64,000 nt of DNA from Dasania marina DSM 21967 (GTDB taxonomy: Bacteria; Pseudomonadota; Gammaproteobacteria; Pseudomonadales; Dasaniaceae), in contig NZ_KB891587.1 in assembly GCF_000373485.1 (NCBI RefSeq), positions 122,086-186,085 on the forward strand. The letters run 5' to 3'. The position numbers and the translations under genes are program-made. The first letter of the stretch is position 1. Every line of letters starts with the position of its first letter. Below the pieces are notes generated by a model. It saw nothing but the letters and a program-made list of their open reading frames with translations. It had not been told where the DNA came from and did no database searches. Positions 1 through 8,140 of the stretch are shown here, one piece after another.

Positions 1-158
1 CCTGCCACTAAACTATCCCTTAGCCAACCAGGTCCTTTAACTAAGGCTATAGAGTTATAATTTTCGCTATTGATGCTCATGCATAAGTTTTTAAATACTG
101 TCTCGGCGCCACCAACGCCTCCTGTATCTATAACATGTAGTATGTTTTTCTTTTCCAA
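1..158 (-). CDS. Glycosyltransferase family 4 protein, N-terminal fragment
   Basis: Only the first 52 codons lie in the window; the gene runs off the left edge. The start is taken as TTG at 158-156, preceded by a GGGTGG ribosome-binding site 9 bases upstream. The peptide begins LEKKNILHVIDTGGVGGAET. The hydrophobic strand followed by GGVGGAE is typical of the N-terminal Rossmann lobe of GT4 (GT-B fold) glycosyltransferases, which add sugars from nucleotide donors to lipid-linked glycans. It is transcribed away from the deacetylase at 234 and probably belongs to the exopolysaccharide locus. Donor and linkage cannot be judged from this fragment. Confidence 0.7.
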   Translation of the reverse strand, partial: MEKKNILHVIDTGGVGGAETVFKNLCMSINSENYNSIALVKGPGWLRDSLVA

Positions 159-233
159 GCTAAATTTCCACCCTATTTAGACCACCAACTTATTCCAGTT
201 TTCTAGTATACTTATCTTTATTTTATTAAAGAC

Positions 234-1343
234 ATGAACTCAATGAACCTAACAAAAAAAATAATGCGCCAACTTTTAGACTCACTTTCTTCAGCGTCTA
301 TTACCTTTGCCTACGCAAGGCCCTATTCTAACCTTCGTATATTAATGTACCACCGTATACTGCCCAAAACAGACCCACGTTATGCCAGCGAAGAGCCGGG
401 CATGATTGTAGAGCCCGACACCTTTAGCCAGCACCTACAACTCATTAAACAATACTTCACCCCCATACACCTGAGCGAATGGGTGGATCGCCAGCAAAAA
501 GGCCTACCTTTGCCAGCCAAGGCCTGCGCCATTACCTTTGATGATGGCTGGGCCGACAACTATGAATATGCCTACCCTATTATTCAACAGCAACAAGTGC
601 CCATCACCTTGTTTGCCGTTAGCGACATGATAGGCACCCAACAACAATTTTGGCCCAACCAAATTAACCAGCTGCTGCGCCAACAGCTGGCCGCGCAACA
701 AGGCAATAGCGCTGAGGGCTCACTCGCTCTTGGCTCTGGCTCTAGCCCTGTCTATTCCTATTCGTCAGCCCCTGAGTGGCTAAAGCCCCATTTAAGTGAC
801 TTAAGCGACCCCAGAGAAGCTGCCGCCTATACCATTAACCAACTCAAGCAATATAGCGACGAGCAAATTCACCGCTGGCTTGCTGAGCACCTAGCTTCAT
901 CACAAGCTAGCAGCAACACTGATAGCAAAAATACCAACACCGGCAGCAGCAACACCACCATCAATCCTGGCTTAATGAGCTGGGCGCAATTAAAAACCAT
1001 GAGCCAAAATAACTTGGTGGAGATAGGCTCGCATACCTGTAACCACTTTCGGCTTAATAGCCAGCTTAACGAGCACGCACTTAGCCAAGAAATTATTAAC
1101 AGCAAACAGCGCTTACAAGACGAGCTAAGCCAGCCCGTTAATTTATTCTGTTACCCCAACGGCGATGTATGCCCTAAAGCCATTGAGCTAGTGCAACAAC
1201 ACTATAAAGCGGCGGTAACTACCCAGCGCGGTATTAATAAGGCCCACGACTGCCCATTACACACACTAACCCGCATAGGCATACACCAAGACCGCAGCCA
1301 TTCAGCCACGCTATTTAAAGCGCGACTGGCGAATTGGTTTTAG
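234..1343 (+). CDS. Polysaccharide deacetylase (NodB-type, carbohydrate esterase 4)
   Basis: A 369-residue NodB-fold deacetylase, expected to remove N- or O-acetyl groups from a polysaccharide. LMYHRIL (residues 37-43) and TFDDGW (101-106) mark the first metal-binding motif. A later GSHTCNH motif supplies the two zinc-ligand histidines, and CYPNGD follows further on. Two low-complexity inserts rich in Ser, Asn and Thr (about 155-178 and 222-245) interrupt the fold. No clear signal peptide is visible, but the N-terminus has a weakly hydrophobic stretch. Start is the first ATG; its ribosome-binding site is weak and ATG at 243 is an alternative. It converges on the FemAB-like gene with an 18-bp gap, which places it in the exopolysaccharide locus. 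Confidence 0.85.
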   Translation: MNSMNLTKKIMRQLLDSLSSASITFAYARPYSNLRILMYHRILPKTDPRYASEEPGMIVEPDTFSQHLQLIKQYFTPIHLSEWVDRQQKGLPLPAKACAITFDDGWADNYEYAYPIIQQQQVPITLFAVSDMIGTQQQFWPNQINQLLRQQLAAQQGNSAEGSLALGSGSSPVYSYSSAPEWLKPHLSDLSDPREAAAYTINQLKQYSDEQIHRWLAEHLASSQASSNTDSKNTNTGSSNTTINPGLMSWAQLKTMSQNNLVEIGSHTCNHFRLNSQLNEHALSQEIINSKQRLQDELSQPVNLFCYPNGDVCPKAIELVQQHYKAAVTTQRGINKAHDCPLHTLTRIGIHQDRSHSATLFKARLANWF

Positions 1344-1361
1344 GCCCTCACCCTTATTTAC

Positions 1362-2822
1362 TTAGGGCAAACTTTTAACTATGTGTGGGCCTAGTATTTT
1401 GGTGAGCCATACCGGCAACCTTTGCCACGCCCAAATCACCATTTTATATTTGGGGTTATTGGGGTTTAGCTGCGGCAGCGCGCCGCCCTCAGCCAGCCAA
1501 TAATGCCAGTGCAACTGCACCGGTTTTGCACCCCACTGTTTTTTAAACTTGTAGGTGCTGGCATCAACCGATGAGCGGCCAAAATCAAATACTTTATAGC
1601 CCTGCTCGCAAGCAAATTGCAGCATAGACCAATACAGCAACATATTGGCGTTGGTGCGGTTTTCTTTTTTAAGGGTAGATGCCCAAGGCACTTCTAACTG
1701 CTGCTTATGGCCTAGTAAAAAAGAGGCCGACACGGGCTGCCCTAGGCTATTTTTTAACAACACAATATTGGCTTTGCCTATATGGCTAGCGAGTATATTT
1801 TGAAAAAAGCTTTTAGCGTATACCGGCGTGCCTAGGTCGCGCATGTTAATGGCGAACACTTGGTAAAAATCATCTAGCAACTCTGCACCGCCTATATGCA
1901 CGGTAAAACCATGGGGCTTTGCTTTATTCACTTGCGCCCTTACTTTGGCGCCCAGCGCCTGCCATAGCTGCTCTGATGCGCTGGGCAAGCCCAACCACAT
2001 GGATATTTTATCTTGATGGCCGGGGTGCTTTGCTAGGGGCTGCAGGCAGCGATATTCAATATGGCTTAGCTTGCTGTTAGCGGCCTGCTGACTGGCCGCC
2101 GCTACCAAGGCTTCACACACTTGCTCGGTTTCGCCTATGGGGCCGCCGTAATTAAAATAGGGCATGGATACCGCAAACGCGCCAAACAAGCGGCTTTTTA
2201 AGTGTATGAGTGGCAGCACGCCGACAACCTCACCACCCATATGCGCCACGTAATAGTGGGGCTTATGGCTAAAGCTTTGCTCTATTAAGCCGCACCAACC
2301 GGGCTGATGATATAGCGTAGCCCGTGGCGATTGCTGCAGGTATTGCTCGCAGGCCGGTTTTAACGCTGCGGTTAATAGCTCTACCTGTAAGGCGCTGTAA
2401 TCGATATCACGTTGCGCAAGCTGTTGCTCTGGCTTAGGCGTGTTATTGCTTGGCTTGGGCTGTAACTGTGGTGCAAGTAAAGCGGTGATTGCGGCTTCAG
2501 CCTCGGCTATGGTTGCCTCTACGTCTTTTAGGCTGCTTTTATAGCCTTTCATTTCGGCAATAAGGCTTTCTGCTGGCTGGCCTGCTTTTTTTAAAGCGCC
2601 AATCTCACGGGATAATTTGCCGGTTTTGACTTTGTAGCTGCCTTTTTCTTGTAAGGCTTGCTCACGCGCTAACAAGTGGGGATTAACGTCTACGCTGAGT
2701 GCCGAGAGGCTGTGCTGCGCTAACCATTGCTGCGGTGCCTGGAAAAAGGCCTTACTTAACTCTGCCTTATTCATCAGATTGGGCATCGAGCTATCCATTG
2801 AACTAGCCTCTGAATTGGGCAT
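1362..2822 (-). CDS. FemAB-like aminoacyl/GNAT transferase, XrtA-associated, with SerRS-like N-terminal arm
   Basis: 486 residues. The C-terminal two thirds resembles the FemAB-related protein found in exosortase A clusters, a GNAT-fold family that includes aminoacyl-tRNA-dependent peptidoglycan transferases; GYKVFDFGRSS near the C-terminus is typical. Residues about 45-120 form a charged helical hairpin (KVKTGKLSREIGALKKAG and onward) that resembles the tRNA-binding arm of seryl-tRNA synthetase. The start is supported by GGAGG 9 bases before ATG at 2822, inside the end of the upstream deacetylase gene, so the two genes overlap by 20 bp and are probably translationally coupled. Function is inferred: transfer of an aminoacyl or acyl group onto the exopolysaccharide or its lipid carrier. 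Substrate unknown. Confidence 0.75.
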   Translation of the reverse strand: MPNSEASSMDSSMPNLMNKAELSKAFFQAPQQWLAQHSLSALSVDVNPHLLAREQALQEKGSYKVKTGKLSREIGALKKAGQPAESLIAEMKGYKSSLKDVEATIAEAEAAITALLAPQLQPKPSNNTPKPEQQLAQRDIDYSALQVELLTAALKPACEQYLQQSPRATLYHQPGWCGLIEQSFSHKPHYYVAHMGGEVVGVLPLIHLKSRLFGAFAVSMPYFNYGGPIGETEQVCEALVAAASQQAANSKLSHIEYRCLQPLAKHPGHQDKISMWLGLPSASEQLWQALGAKVRAQVNKAKPHGFTVHIGGAELLDDFYQVFAINMRDLGTPVYAKSFFQNILASHIGKANIVLLKNSLGQPVSASFLLGHKQQLEVPWASTLKKENRTNANMLLYWSMLQFACEQGYKVFDFGRSSVDASTYKFKKQWGAKPVQLHWHYWLAEGGALPQLNPNNPKYKMVIWAWQRLPVWLTKILGPHIVKSLP

Positions 2823-3756
2823 AGTCGCAGGCCTCCAATGTGTTTTGGCTGGCGTATTGCTCGATAACCTCAGCCATGGTGGTAAACGAAAACTGCTGGA
2901 GTAAGGTATTCATCCTAGGTAGGCATTTATCGAGATTGTTGTAGTGCCTAAAGCGGCTTAGCATGGAGGCGCCTTCAACCCTAGGCTGGTTTTCGTCTAT
3001 CTCCCAGGGGTGCAAATAAAACACAAAGGGCTGATTGAGCTCTTTAGCTGCTTTTTTTAGTAATAATTGGGTTAGCCAATACGGGTATAAGCGAAAATAG
3101 CCACCACCAGCAGCGGGCACACGCTGGCCTAACACGCTGGCCGAAGTAAGAGGAAACTCTGTTATTGCGGCACCCCCATTCACCCTTGCTTGGTGTATTT
3201 GTAATGGCGCGCCGGGCATGCCATAGCGATCGTGCTTAACGGGGAAGATGCTGGAGTCGTAGGTAAAGCCGGCCTCTATTAAGGTTTCTAGCGCCCATAT
3301 TGAGTTTGGCGTTATGGAATAACTAGCCGCCCTGTAGCCGTTAACGCGCTCGCCGATAATATCTTCAAGCAGTTTTTTTGAGGCTAGCGTTTCTTCTTTA
3401 AATACAGCGGGGCTTTGGCCATAAACTAATTGGTGGCTCATGCCATGGCTAGCTATTTCGTGCCCTTGCGCATGGATGGCACGCACTAGCTCGGGGTAGC
3501 GCTGCGCCACCCAACCCAACACAAAAAAAGTTGCCTTGGTTTGGTGCTCGGCAAATAAATCCAGCAACACCTGTGTGGATGCCTCAACGCGCGAAGGCCA
3601 ATTATCCCAATCATCAATGTCGATATTTTTTACAAATGCGCCCACATGAAAGTAGTCTTCCACATCGACGGTTAGTGCATGCTGCATTGCTTGCGGCGCT
3701 GATTGCGGTATGGGTTTTTGCGTTGTTTGCTGCGCTGGCGGCTGCGTTGCCTGCAT
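2803..3756 (-). CDS. XrtA-associated polysaccharide deacetylase (DUF3473 family)
   Basis: 317 residues from ATG at 3756, chosen because AAGGGA lies 7 bases upstream. The open frame extends to 3834, but that part falls in the divergent promoter region. LTVDVEDYFH supplies the first metal-site Asp and EIASHGMSH the His pair of a NodB fold. GYRAASYSIT, FTYDSSIFPV and the C-terminal FYLHPWEID are characteristic of the deacetylase that accompanies exosortase A loci. There is no signal peptide. It is divergent from the exosortase gene and overlaps the FemAB-like gene downstream. Expected role: deacetylation of an exopolysaccharide precursor. Confidence 0.88.
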   Translation of the reverse strand: MQATQPPAQQTTQKPIPQSAPQAMQHALTVDVEDYFHVGAFVKNIDIDDWDNWPSRVEASTQVLLDLFAEHQTKATFFVLGWVAQRYPELVRAIHAQGHEIASHGMSHQLVYGQSPAVFKEETLASKKLLEDIIGERVNGYRAASYSITPNSIWALETLIEAGFTYDSSIFPVKHDRYGMPGAPLQIHQARVNGGAAITEFPLTSASVLGQRVPAAGGGYFRLYPYWLTQLLLKKAAKELNQPFVFYLHPWEIDENQPRVEGASMLSRFRHYNNLDKCLPRMNTLLQQFSFTTMAEVIEQYASQNTLEACDYAQFRG

Positions 3757-3849
3757 TGAAAAATCCCTTAAATACTTTTTATGCGAGTATACCCTTAATT
3801 GGCTATAGTCTGTTAAAGTTAAGGCCCACTCCACTAATAATAAAGCCCA
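3757..3849. promoter_or_regulatory. Divergent promoter region between XrtA and the deacetylase/FemAB pair
   Basis: This AT-rich 93-bp gap separates two divergent translation starts, so it must hold the promoters for both directions unless transcription enters from further away. No strong -35/-10 pair or inverted repeat stands out by eye. Confidence 0.4.
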
Positions 3850-5436
3850 ATGATTAGCCTTAAAAATATTTACTTACTTGCCAGCGGATTGGCCCTGTTT
3901 TTATGTGGCTATTTATTTTACCCCTCTGCTGCCACCCTTGATAACCGCTGGAGCACTAACCAAGAGTCGTACTCGCACGGTTATTATTTGCTTATTGCCG
4001 CTGTTCTTTTAGCACTGCGCCAGTGGCGCAGCATTAAATTACTGCCCGTAACCCCCTACCCGCTTGCTAGCTTACCATTAGCACTTTGCAGCCTAGCTTG
4101 GCTAGCTGCACATATTGGCAATATTCAGGTGGGCGAGCAACTTATGCTACCGGCCATTGCACTGAGCTTAGTGTTTTTGCTTGCCGGTAAAGCGATAGGC
4201 AAGCTTTTGGTATTTCCGTTTTTATTAATCTATACCGTTATACCTGTTTGGGATGTATTAAACCCCGCGCTACAGTACCTAACCACTATTGTAAGTTCTT
4301 CATTGTTAAACTTATTTGGGGTGCCTGTTTTTATAGAGGGCAACTATATTAGCATTCCTGCCGGTAATTTTGTGGTGGCCTCAGGCTGCAGCGGCCTTAA
4401 TTATTTACTGATGTGTGTGTTTATTTCGCTAGTGTACAACCACTTGTATTTGCATAGCCTTAAGCGCCAATTATGTATGTTGGCCGCTGGTATATTAGCA
4501 GGCATAGTTTGCAACTGGGTAAGGGTAACCACGATTATTGCCCTAGGCCAAATAACCGACATGCAAAGCCCCATGATTCGGGACCATGAAAGCCTTGGTT
4601 TAATTCTTTTTGGTATTTTTACTATTCCACTGATGTTTTTTGGCCGCTATTTAGAAACCGGCCAAGCCGACGAAACCGTACACAATAAGGTAGGCGTAAG
4701 CCATAGCCATATTAACTGGTTAACATGGCCCGCTATGGCCATTGCCATTATGTTGTTTGCTAACCTATGGCATAACAGCAACGCCAATAACACTAACCCG
4801 CAAACAGCCGCCGTTATCGTTAAAAAAGAGCTAGCCACACTTAAGCTTATACCTAGCAGCCCACCCTCGTGGGGGCCGGAGATTCAAGGCGCTGATATAC
4901 ATTTAAATTATCAACAGCTAGCTCAACAACCGCTCGGGCAGTTATCAGATCAGCAGCTAAGCCAGCAACCAGGCCAGCCGCCAAGCAAACAACAGAGCCC
5001 GCAGCTCAGCACCGAGAAACAGCCCGCACTAAGGGTTACTATTAGAGGGTTTTTATTCGAGGTTCAGGGTAAAGAGCTCATCCATGAAAATAATAAGCTG
5101 CATAGCAGTAGCTGGGTAAAAACAAACTCTTCCGCTAGGCTCACTGCCCTCAACAAGCCCGTGCAAGTTATCACCCTAAAAGATCAGCGCAGCAACCAAC
5201 AGGCTTTGGTGCTTTATACCTACCTTATTGGCGACCGTATTATTAATAACACACGATGGGTTAAGCCTAGTCAAATTCATCAAAGCTTGTTACATCACGA
5301 CGGAGCTTCGTTAATCACTGTAAGCTTACTGTGTAATGGTGAATGCTCTGAGAGTAATGACCAGCCTTTATTGACGCTGGCCGACCGCCTTATCGATAGC
5401 TATAGCTTGTCGTTACATGAAGCGCTAAATCAATAA
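3850..5436 (+). CDS. xrtA: Exosortase A with C-terminal EpsI domain
   Basis: 528 residues. The N-terminal half is a polytopic membrane protein with about eight hydrophobic segments and the exosortase catalytic set: Cys180 in SGCSGLNYLL, Arg225 in NWVRV and His246 in RDHESLG. Exosortases cleave the PEP-CTERM sorting signal of exported proteins in the inner membrane. After a further membrane segment (about 290-306), residues from about 325 match the EpsI domain fused to type-1 exosortases (SWGPEIQGADI). This domain is interrupted by a Gln/Pro/Ser-rich insert at about 356-394. The gene lies between two minus-strand units and ends 6 bp from the convergent NRPS-like gene. No PEP-CTERM protein is encoded in the window, so its substrates lie elsewhere. 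Confidence 0.93.
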   Translation: MISLKNIYLLASGLALFLCGYLFYPSAATLDNRWSTNQESYSHGYYLLIAAVLLALRQWRSIKLLPVTPYPLASLPLALCSLAWLAAHIGNIQVGEQLMLPAIALSLVFLLAGKAIGKLLVFPFLLIYTVIPVWDVLNPALQYLTTIVSSSLLNLFGVPVFIEGNYISIPAGNFVVASGCSGLNYLLMCVFISLVYNHLYLHSLKRQLCMLAAGILAGIVCNWVRVTTIIALGQITDMQSPMIRDHESLGLILFGIFTIPLMFFGRYLETGQADETVHNKVGVSHSHINWLTWPAMAIAIMLFANLWHNSNANNTNPQTAAVIVKKELATLKLIPSSPPSWGPEIQGADIHLNYQQLAQQPLGQLSDQQLSQQPGQPPSKQQSPQLSTEKQPALRVTIRGFLFEVQGKELIHENNKLHSSSWVKTNSSARLTALNKPVQVITLKDQRSNQQALVLYTYLIGDRIINNTRWVKPSQIHQSLLHHDGASLITVSLLCNGECSESNDQPLLTLADRLIDSYSLSLHEALNQ

Positions 5437-5442
5437 CTCCGC

Positions 5443-8043
5443 TTAAAAATGCTCTTTAAAGCTTGCAGCAAAGCCATCAGACTCTAAAAAACGCTGGTGG
5501 CTACCTTCGGCATAGTGCACCTGCGGCGGCGGCGTTATTACCTCACCCCAGCCGAGATATTTATCGGCATAGCCGCCCTCTTTTTGCAAAGGCAGGCGAA
5601 ACAACACCACATTACCTGCGTATTTTTTGCAGTAATGCGCGCTGGCTAAATATTTATTGAGGGCGAGGTGATTTGTTAGGGTAAGGTATTGATAGCGCCA
5701 CAGGTTTGATATGCGCTTACCGCGTATAAAAATTACTTTGGCGTTAAGCTGCATCCACTTATCAGCTAGCCTCAGTTTTAGCCCCCGCACTATGGCGCGC
5801 GCCGTTACAGAACGTAATTCGCCTTGGCCGTTGGCAACATTACCCACAGCATCTAATAAATAAACGGTTTCTACCTGGATATTTTGCGCTGTAAGTTGTT
5901 TGGCCGTTTCCACCGCCAAAACCCCGCCCATAGAGCCGCCCAACAAGCGAACAGCACCGGCGTTGAAACACTGCTTTATTAATGCGGCATAGCACTGCGC
6001 CATTAGCACCACATCATATAGCGGCTCGCCACCATCATAGCCTTGCGCTTGCACACCATAAACAGGGATGCCCTTGCCCAAGTAGCCTGCCAGTAAATTG
6101 TAATGAAATACGCCACCGCCAACAGGGTGTATACAAATTAACGGCGTACCCTCGCCTTGCTGCAAGGTGATTAGCTGTGGCCCAGACTCGGTTAGCGTAG
6201 AGCCCGCCCCTTGTTTTTTGTGAGCCAGCTCTTGATCATGCTCTAACGCTTCGGCTATTTGCGCTAAGCTGGTGTGGCTGTAGATAAAGCTCATGGGCAA
6301 ATTAATATGCAAGCGCTGCTCTATGGCGACTAATAGGCTGACGACGCTTAAGGAGTCCATGCCCCGGCTAAATATATTGGCTTCGGCGTTAATGTTTTCA
6401 TCAAAAATATCACCCCAAGCCAAGCTTACCTGCTGTAAATAATAGCTAGCCCGCTCTATGGCTATAGCTGGCCTGGTATCTGGATTTGGGGTTGGGCTTG
6501 GATTTACATTGGTATTTTGTTTGAGTTGCGCCACGGCCATCTTGTGTAGCGCAGGGCGATTAACTTTTTGATTATGGGTTAATGGTAATGTTGTTACCGC
6601 TATGTACTGTGTAGGCAGCATATACCACGGCAATTTAGCTACGAGCGCTGCTTTAATACTTTCTTCAATAGTGGCCTGATTATTTGACGCTAGGTAAAAG
6701 CCCGTTAGCTGCCCCTCAACCACCTCAGCAATAAAACGCTCAACCCCAATAACACTCTCAGCCACGGCCTCTATTTCACCTAGCTCTACCCTGTGGCCGC
6801 TCAACTTAATTTGATTATCGGCCCTGCCCACGTAGCTTAGTGACATATTCTCAGTGTACTGGAATATATCACCGGTTTTATACGCGCGATGTTCAGCGCC
6901 AGCCACGCTGAGCTGTATAAACTTCTCTGCTGTTAAATCATCGGCTCCTACATAACCTTGGGCTAAACCTTGCCCGGTGATTAACAGCTCGCCTTTTGCA
7001 CCCGCCTGCGTTAAACATTCGCCATGCTCATCAACCACATAAAAGCCATAGCCGGGCAAGGGTGAGGCAAACGATAACCCTTGGCGTTCGTCATATTGGT
7101 TGATAGCCGCCCATACGGTTGCCTCTGTTGGGCCGTAACAATGCCAAAGCGCTTTTACTTTTTGGCTTAGCGTTGCCGCCAAGCTTAGCGACACTTTATC
7201 GCCGCCCACTAGCAACTGTAATTGTGGGCAACCTTGCCAGCCAGTGTCGTTAATAGCTTTTAAGGTGCTAGGCGTTGCTTGCAGTAAATTAATTTTTTGC
7301 TGTGTTATTTTGTTAGCCAAGCTTTGCGGTGACGATGTGGTAGCGCCTTCATCTAGCACACAGCACCCCCCCACTAATAAGGGTAAAAATAAATCGGGGA
7401 TAACAAGGTCAAAAGCAAAAGAGGTAATGCATAACTGCCGTAACGACGCATCTAGCGACAAGCAATCGCGCATTGTCGTTAGTAAATGCCAGAGCGAGTG
7501 ATGGGATATTTTTACCCCTTTAGGCTGGCCAGTAGAGCCTGAGGTAAAAATAATATACGCAAGTTCATTAACAGCTAGCTCTGCCTTTTTTCCAGTGCTG
7601 TTTTTATGCGTGTTTTCAGGGCTGTTTTCATGGCAGCTTTCAGGGCTGTTTTTAGAATGCGGCGGCTGGCTGATTAAATCAGCGGCTAACAAAGCGCCTG
7701 CCGTTATTTTGTCGGCGGTGACCGCTGCCACAACCACCTTGCGGCAAGATGCTTGCTGTAAAACGGATGCTAAACGCTGCTGGGGCCAAGACGGATCAAC
7801 GGGAAGATACACGGCACCCGCTTTAAAAATACCGAAAATAATGGGCCACACATCGATAACGCGCGGCATACACAGCGCGACAACATCACCAGGTGCAATA
7901 TTATTGGCCCTAAGATTTTGCGCTACATTATCCGATAAATGATTCAGCTGCTCATAGCTTAATTCGGCCTGTGCAGACTGCACGGCAACTGAATGCGGCT
8001 TGCTTACCGCCCAATGAGAAACAGACTCAACAATTGACTGCAT
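5443..8043 (-). CDS. Single-module NRPS-like protein (adenylation - carrier - thioesterase)
   Basis: 866 residues. The adenylation domain (about 1-510) has FTSGSTGQPKG at 166-176, Asp212 in the A4 motif SFAFD (which binds the amino group of amino acids), YGPTE at 303-307, the GRADNQIKLSGHRVELGEIE block and the A10 lysine K493. The carrier domain (about 535-605) has phosphopantetheine Ser564 in GMDSLS. A type I thioesterase (about 635-866) has GGSMGG with Ser704, Asp731 and a late His in GSHQRF. There is no condensation domain. An 8-residue repeat (KNSPESCH/ENSPENTH) lies at 131-146. The enzyme should activate one amino acid, hold it as a thioester and release or transfer it. Its place beside XrtA suggests a role in decorating the polysaccharide. 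ATG at 8043 follows an AAAGG site. Confidence 0.85.
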   Translation of the reverse strand: MQSIVESVSHWAVSKPHSVAVQSAQAELSYEQLNHLSDNVAQNLRANNIAPGDVVALCMPRVIDVWPIIFGIFKAGAVYLPVDPSWPQQRLASVLQQASCRKVVVAAVTADKITAGALLAADLISQPPHSKNSPESCHENSPENTHKNSTGKKAELAVNELAYIIFTSGSTGQPKGVKISHHSLWHLLTTMRDCLSLDASLRQLCITSFAFDLVIPDLFLPLLVGGCCVLDEGATTSSPQSLANKITQQKINLLQATPSTLKAINDTGWQGCPQLQLLVGGDKVSLSLAATLSQKVKALWHCYGPTEATVWAAINQYDERQGLSFASPLPGYGFYVVDEHGECLTQAGAKGELLITGQGLAQGYVGADDLTAEKFIQLSVAGAEHRAYKTGDIFQYTENMSLSYVGRADNQIKLSGHRVELGEIEAVAESVIGVERFIAEVVEGQLTGFYLASNNQATIEESIKAALVAKLPWYMLPTQYIAVTTLPLTHNQKVNRPALHKMAVAQLKQNTNVNPSPTPNPDTRPAIAIERASYYLQQVSLAWGDIFDENINAEANIFSRGMDSLSVVSLLVAIEQRLHINLPMSFIYSHTSLAQIAEALEHDQELAHKKQGAGSTLTESGPQLITLQQGEGTPLICIHPVGGGVFHYNLLAGYLGKGIPVYGVQAQGYDGGEPLYDVVLMAQCYAALIKQCFNAGAVRLLGGSMGGVLAVETAKQLTAQNIQVETVYLLDAVGNVANGQGELRSVTARAIVRGLKLRLADKWMQLNAKVIFIRGKRISNLWRYQYLTLTNHLALNKYLASAHYCKKYAGNVVLFRLPLQKEGGYADKYLGWGEVITPPPQVHYAEGSHQRFLESDGFAASFKEHF

Positions 8044-8140
8044 AGCGCCTTTGATATTCCATATTATTAGGGCATTCCATGTTATCGGCTACACCGCTCA
8101 CTAGCTTAGCGATACATGTACAAGTCTAGCAGGCCAAGTA

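Noticed and set aside
3757-3834. N-terminal extension of the XrtA-associated deacetylase
   Set aside because: A good ribosome-binding site precedes the ATG at 3756, and the extension falls in the divergent promoter gap without conserved sequence.
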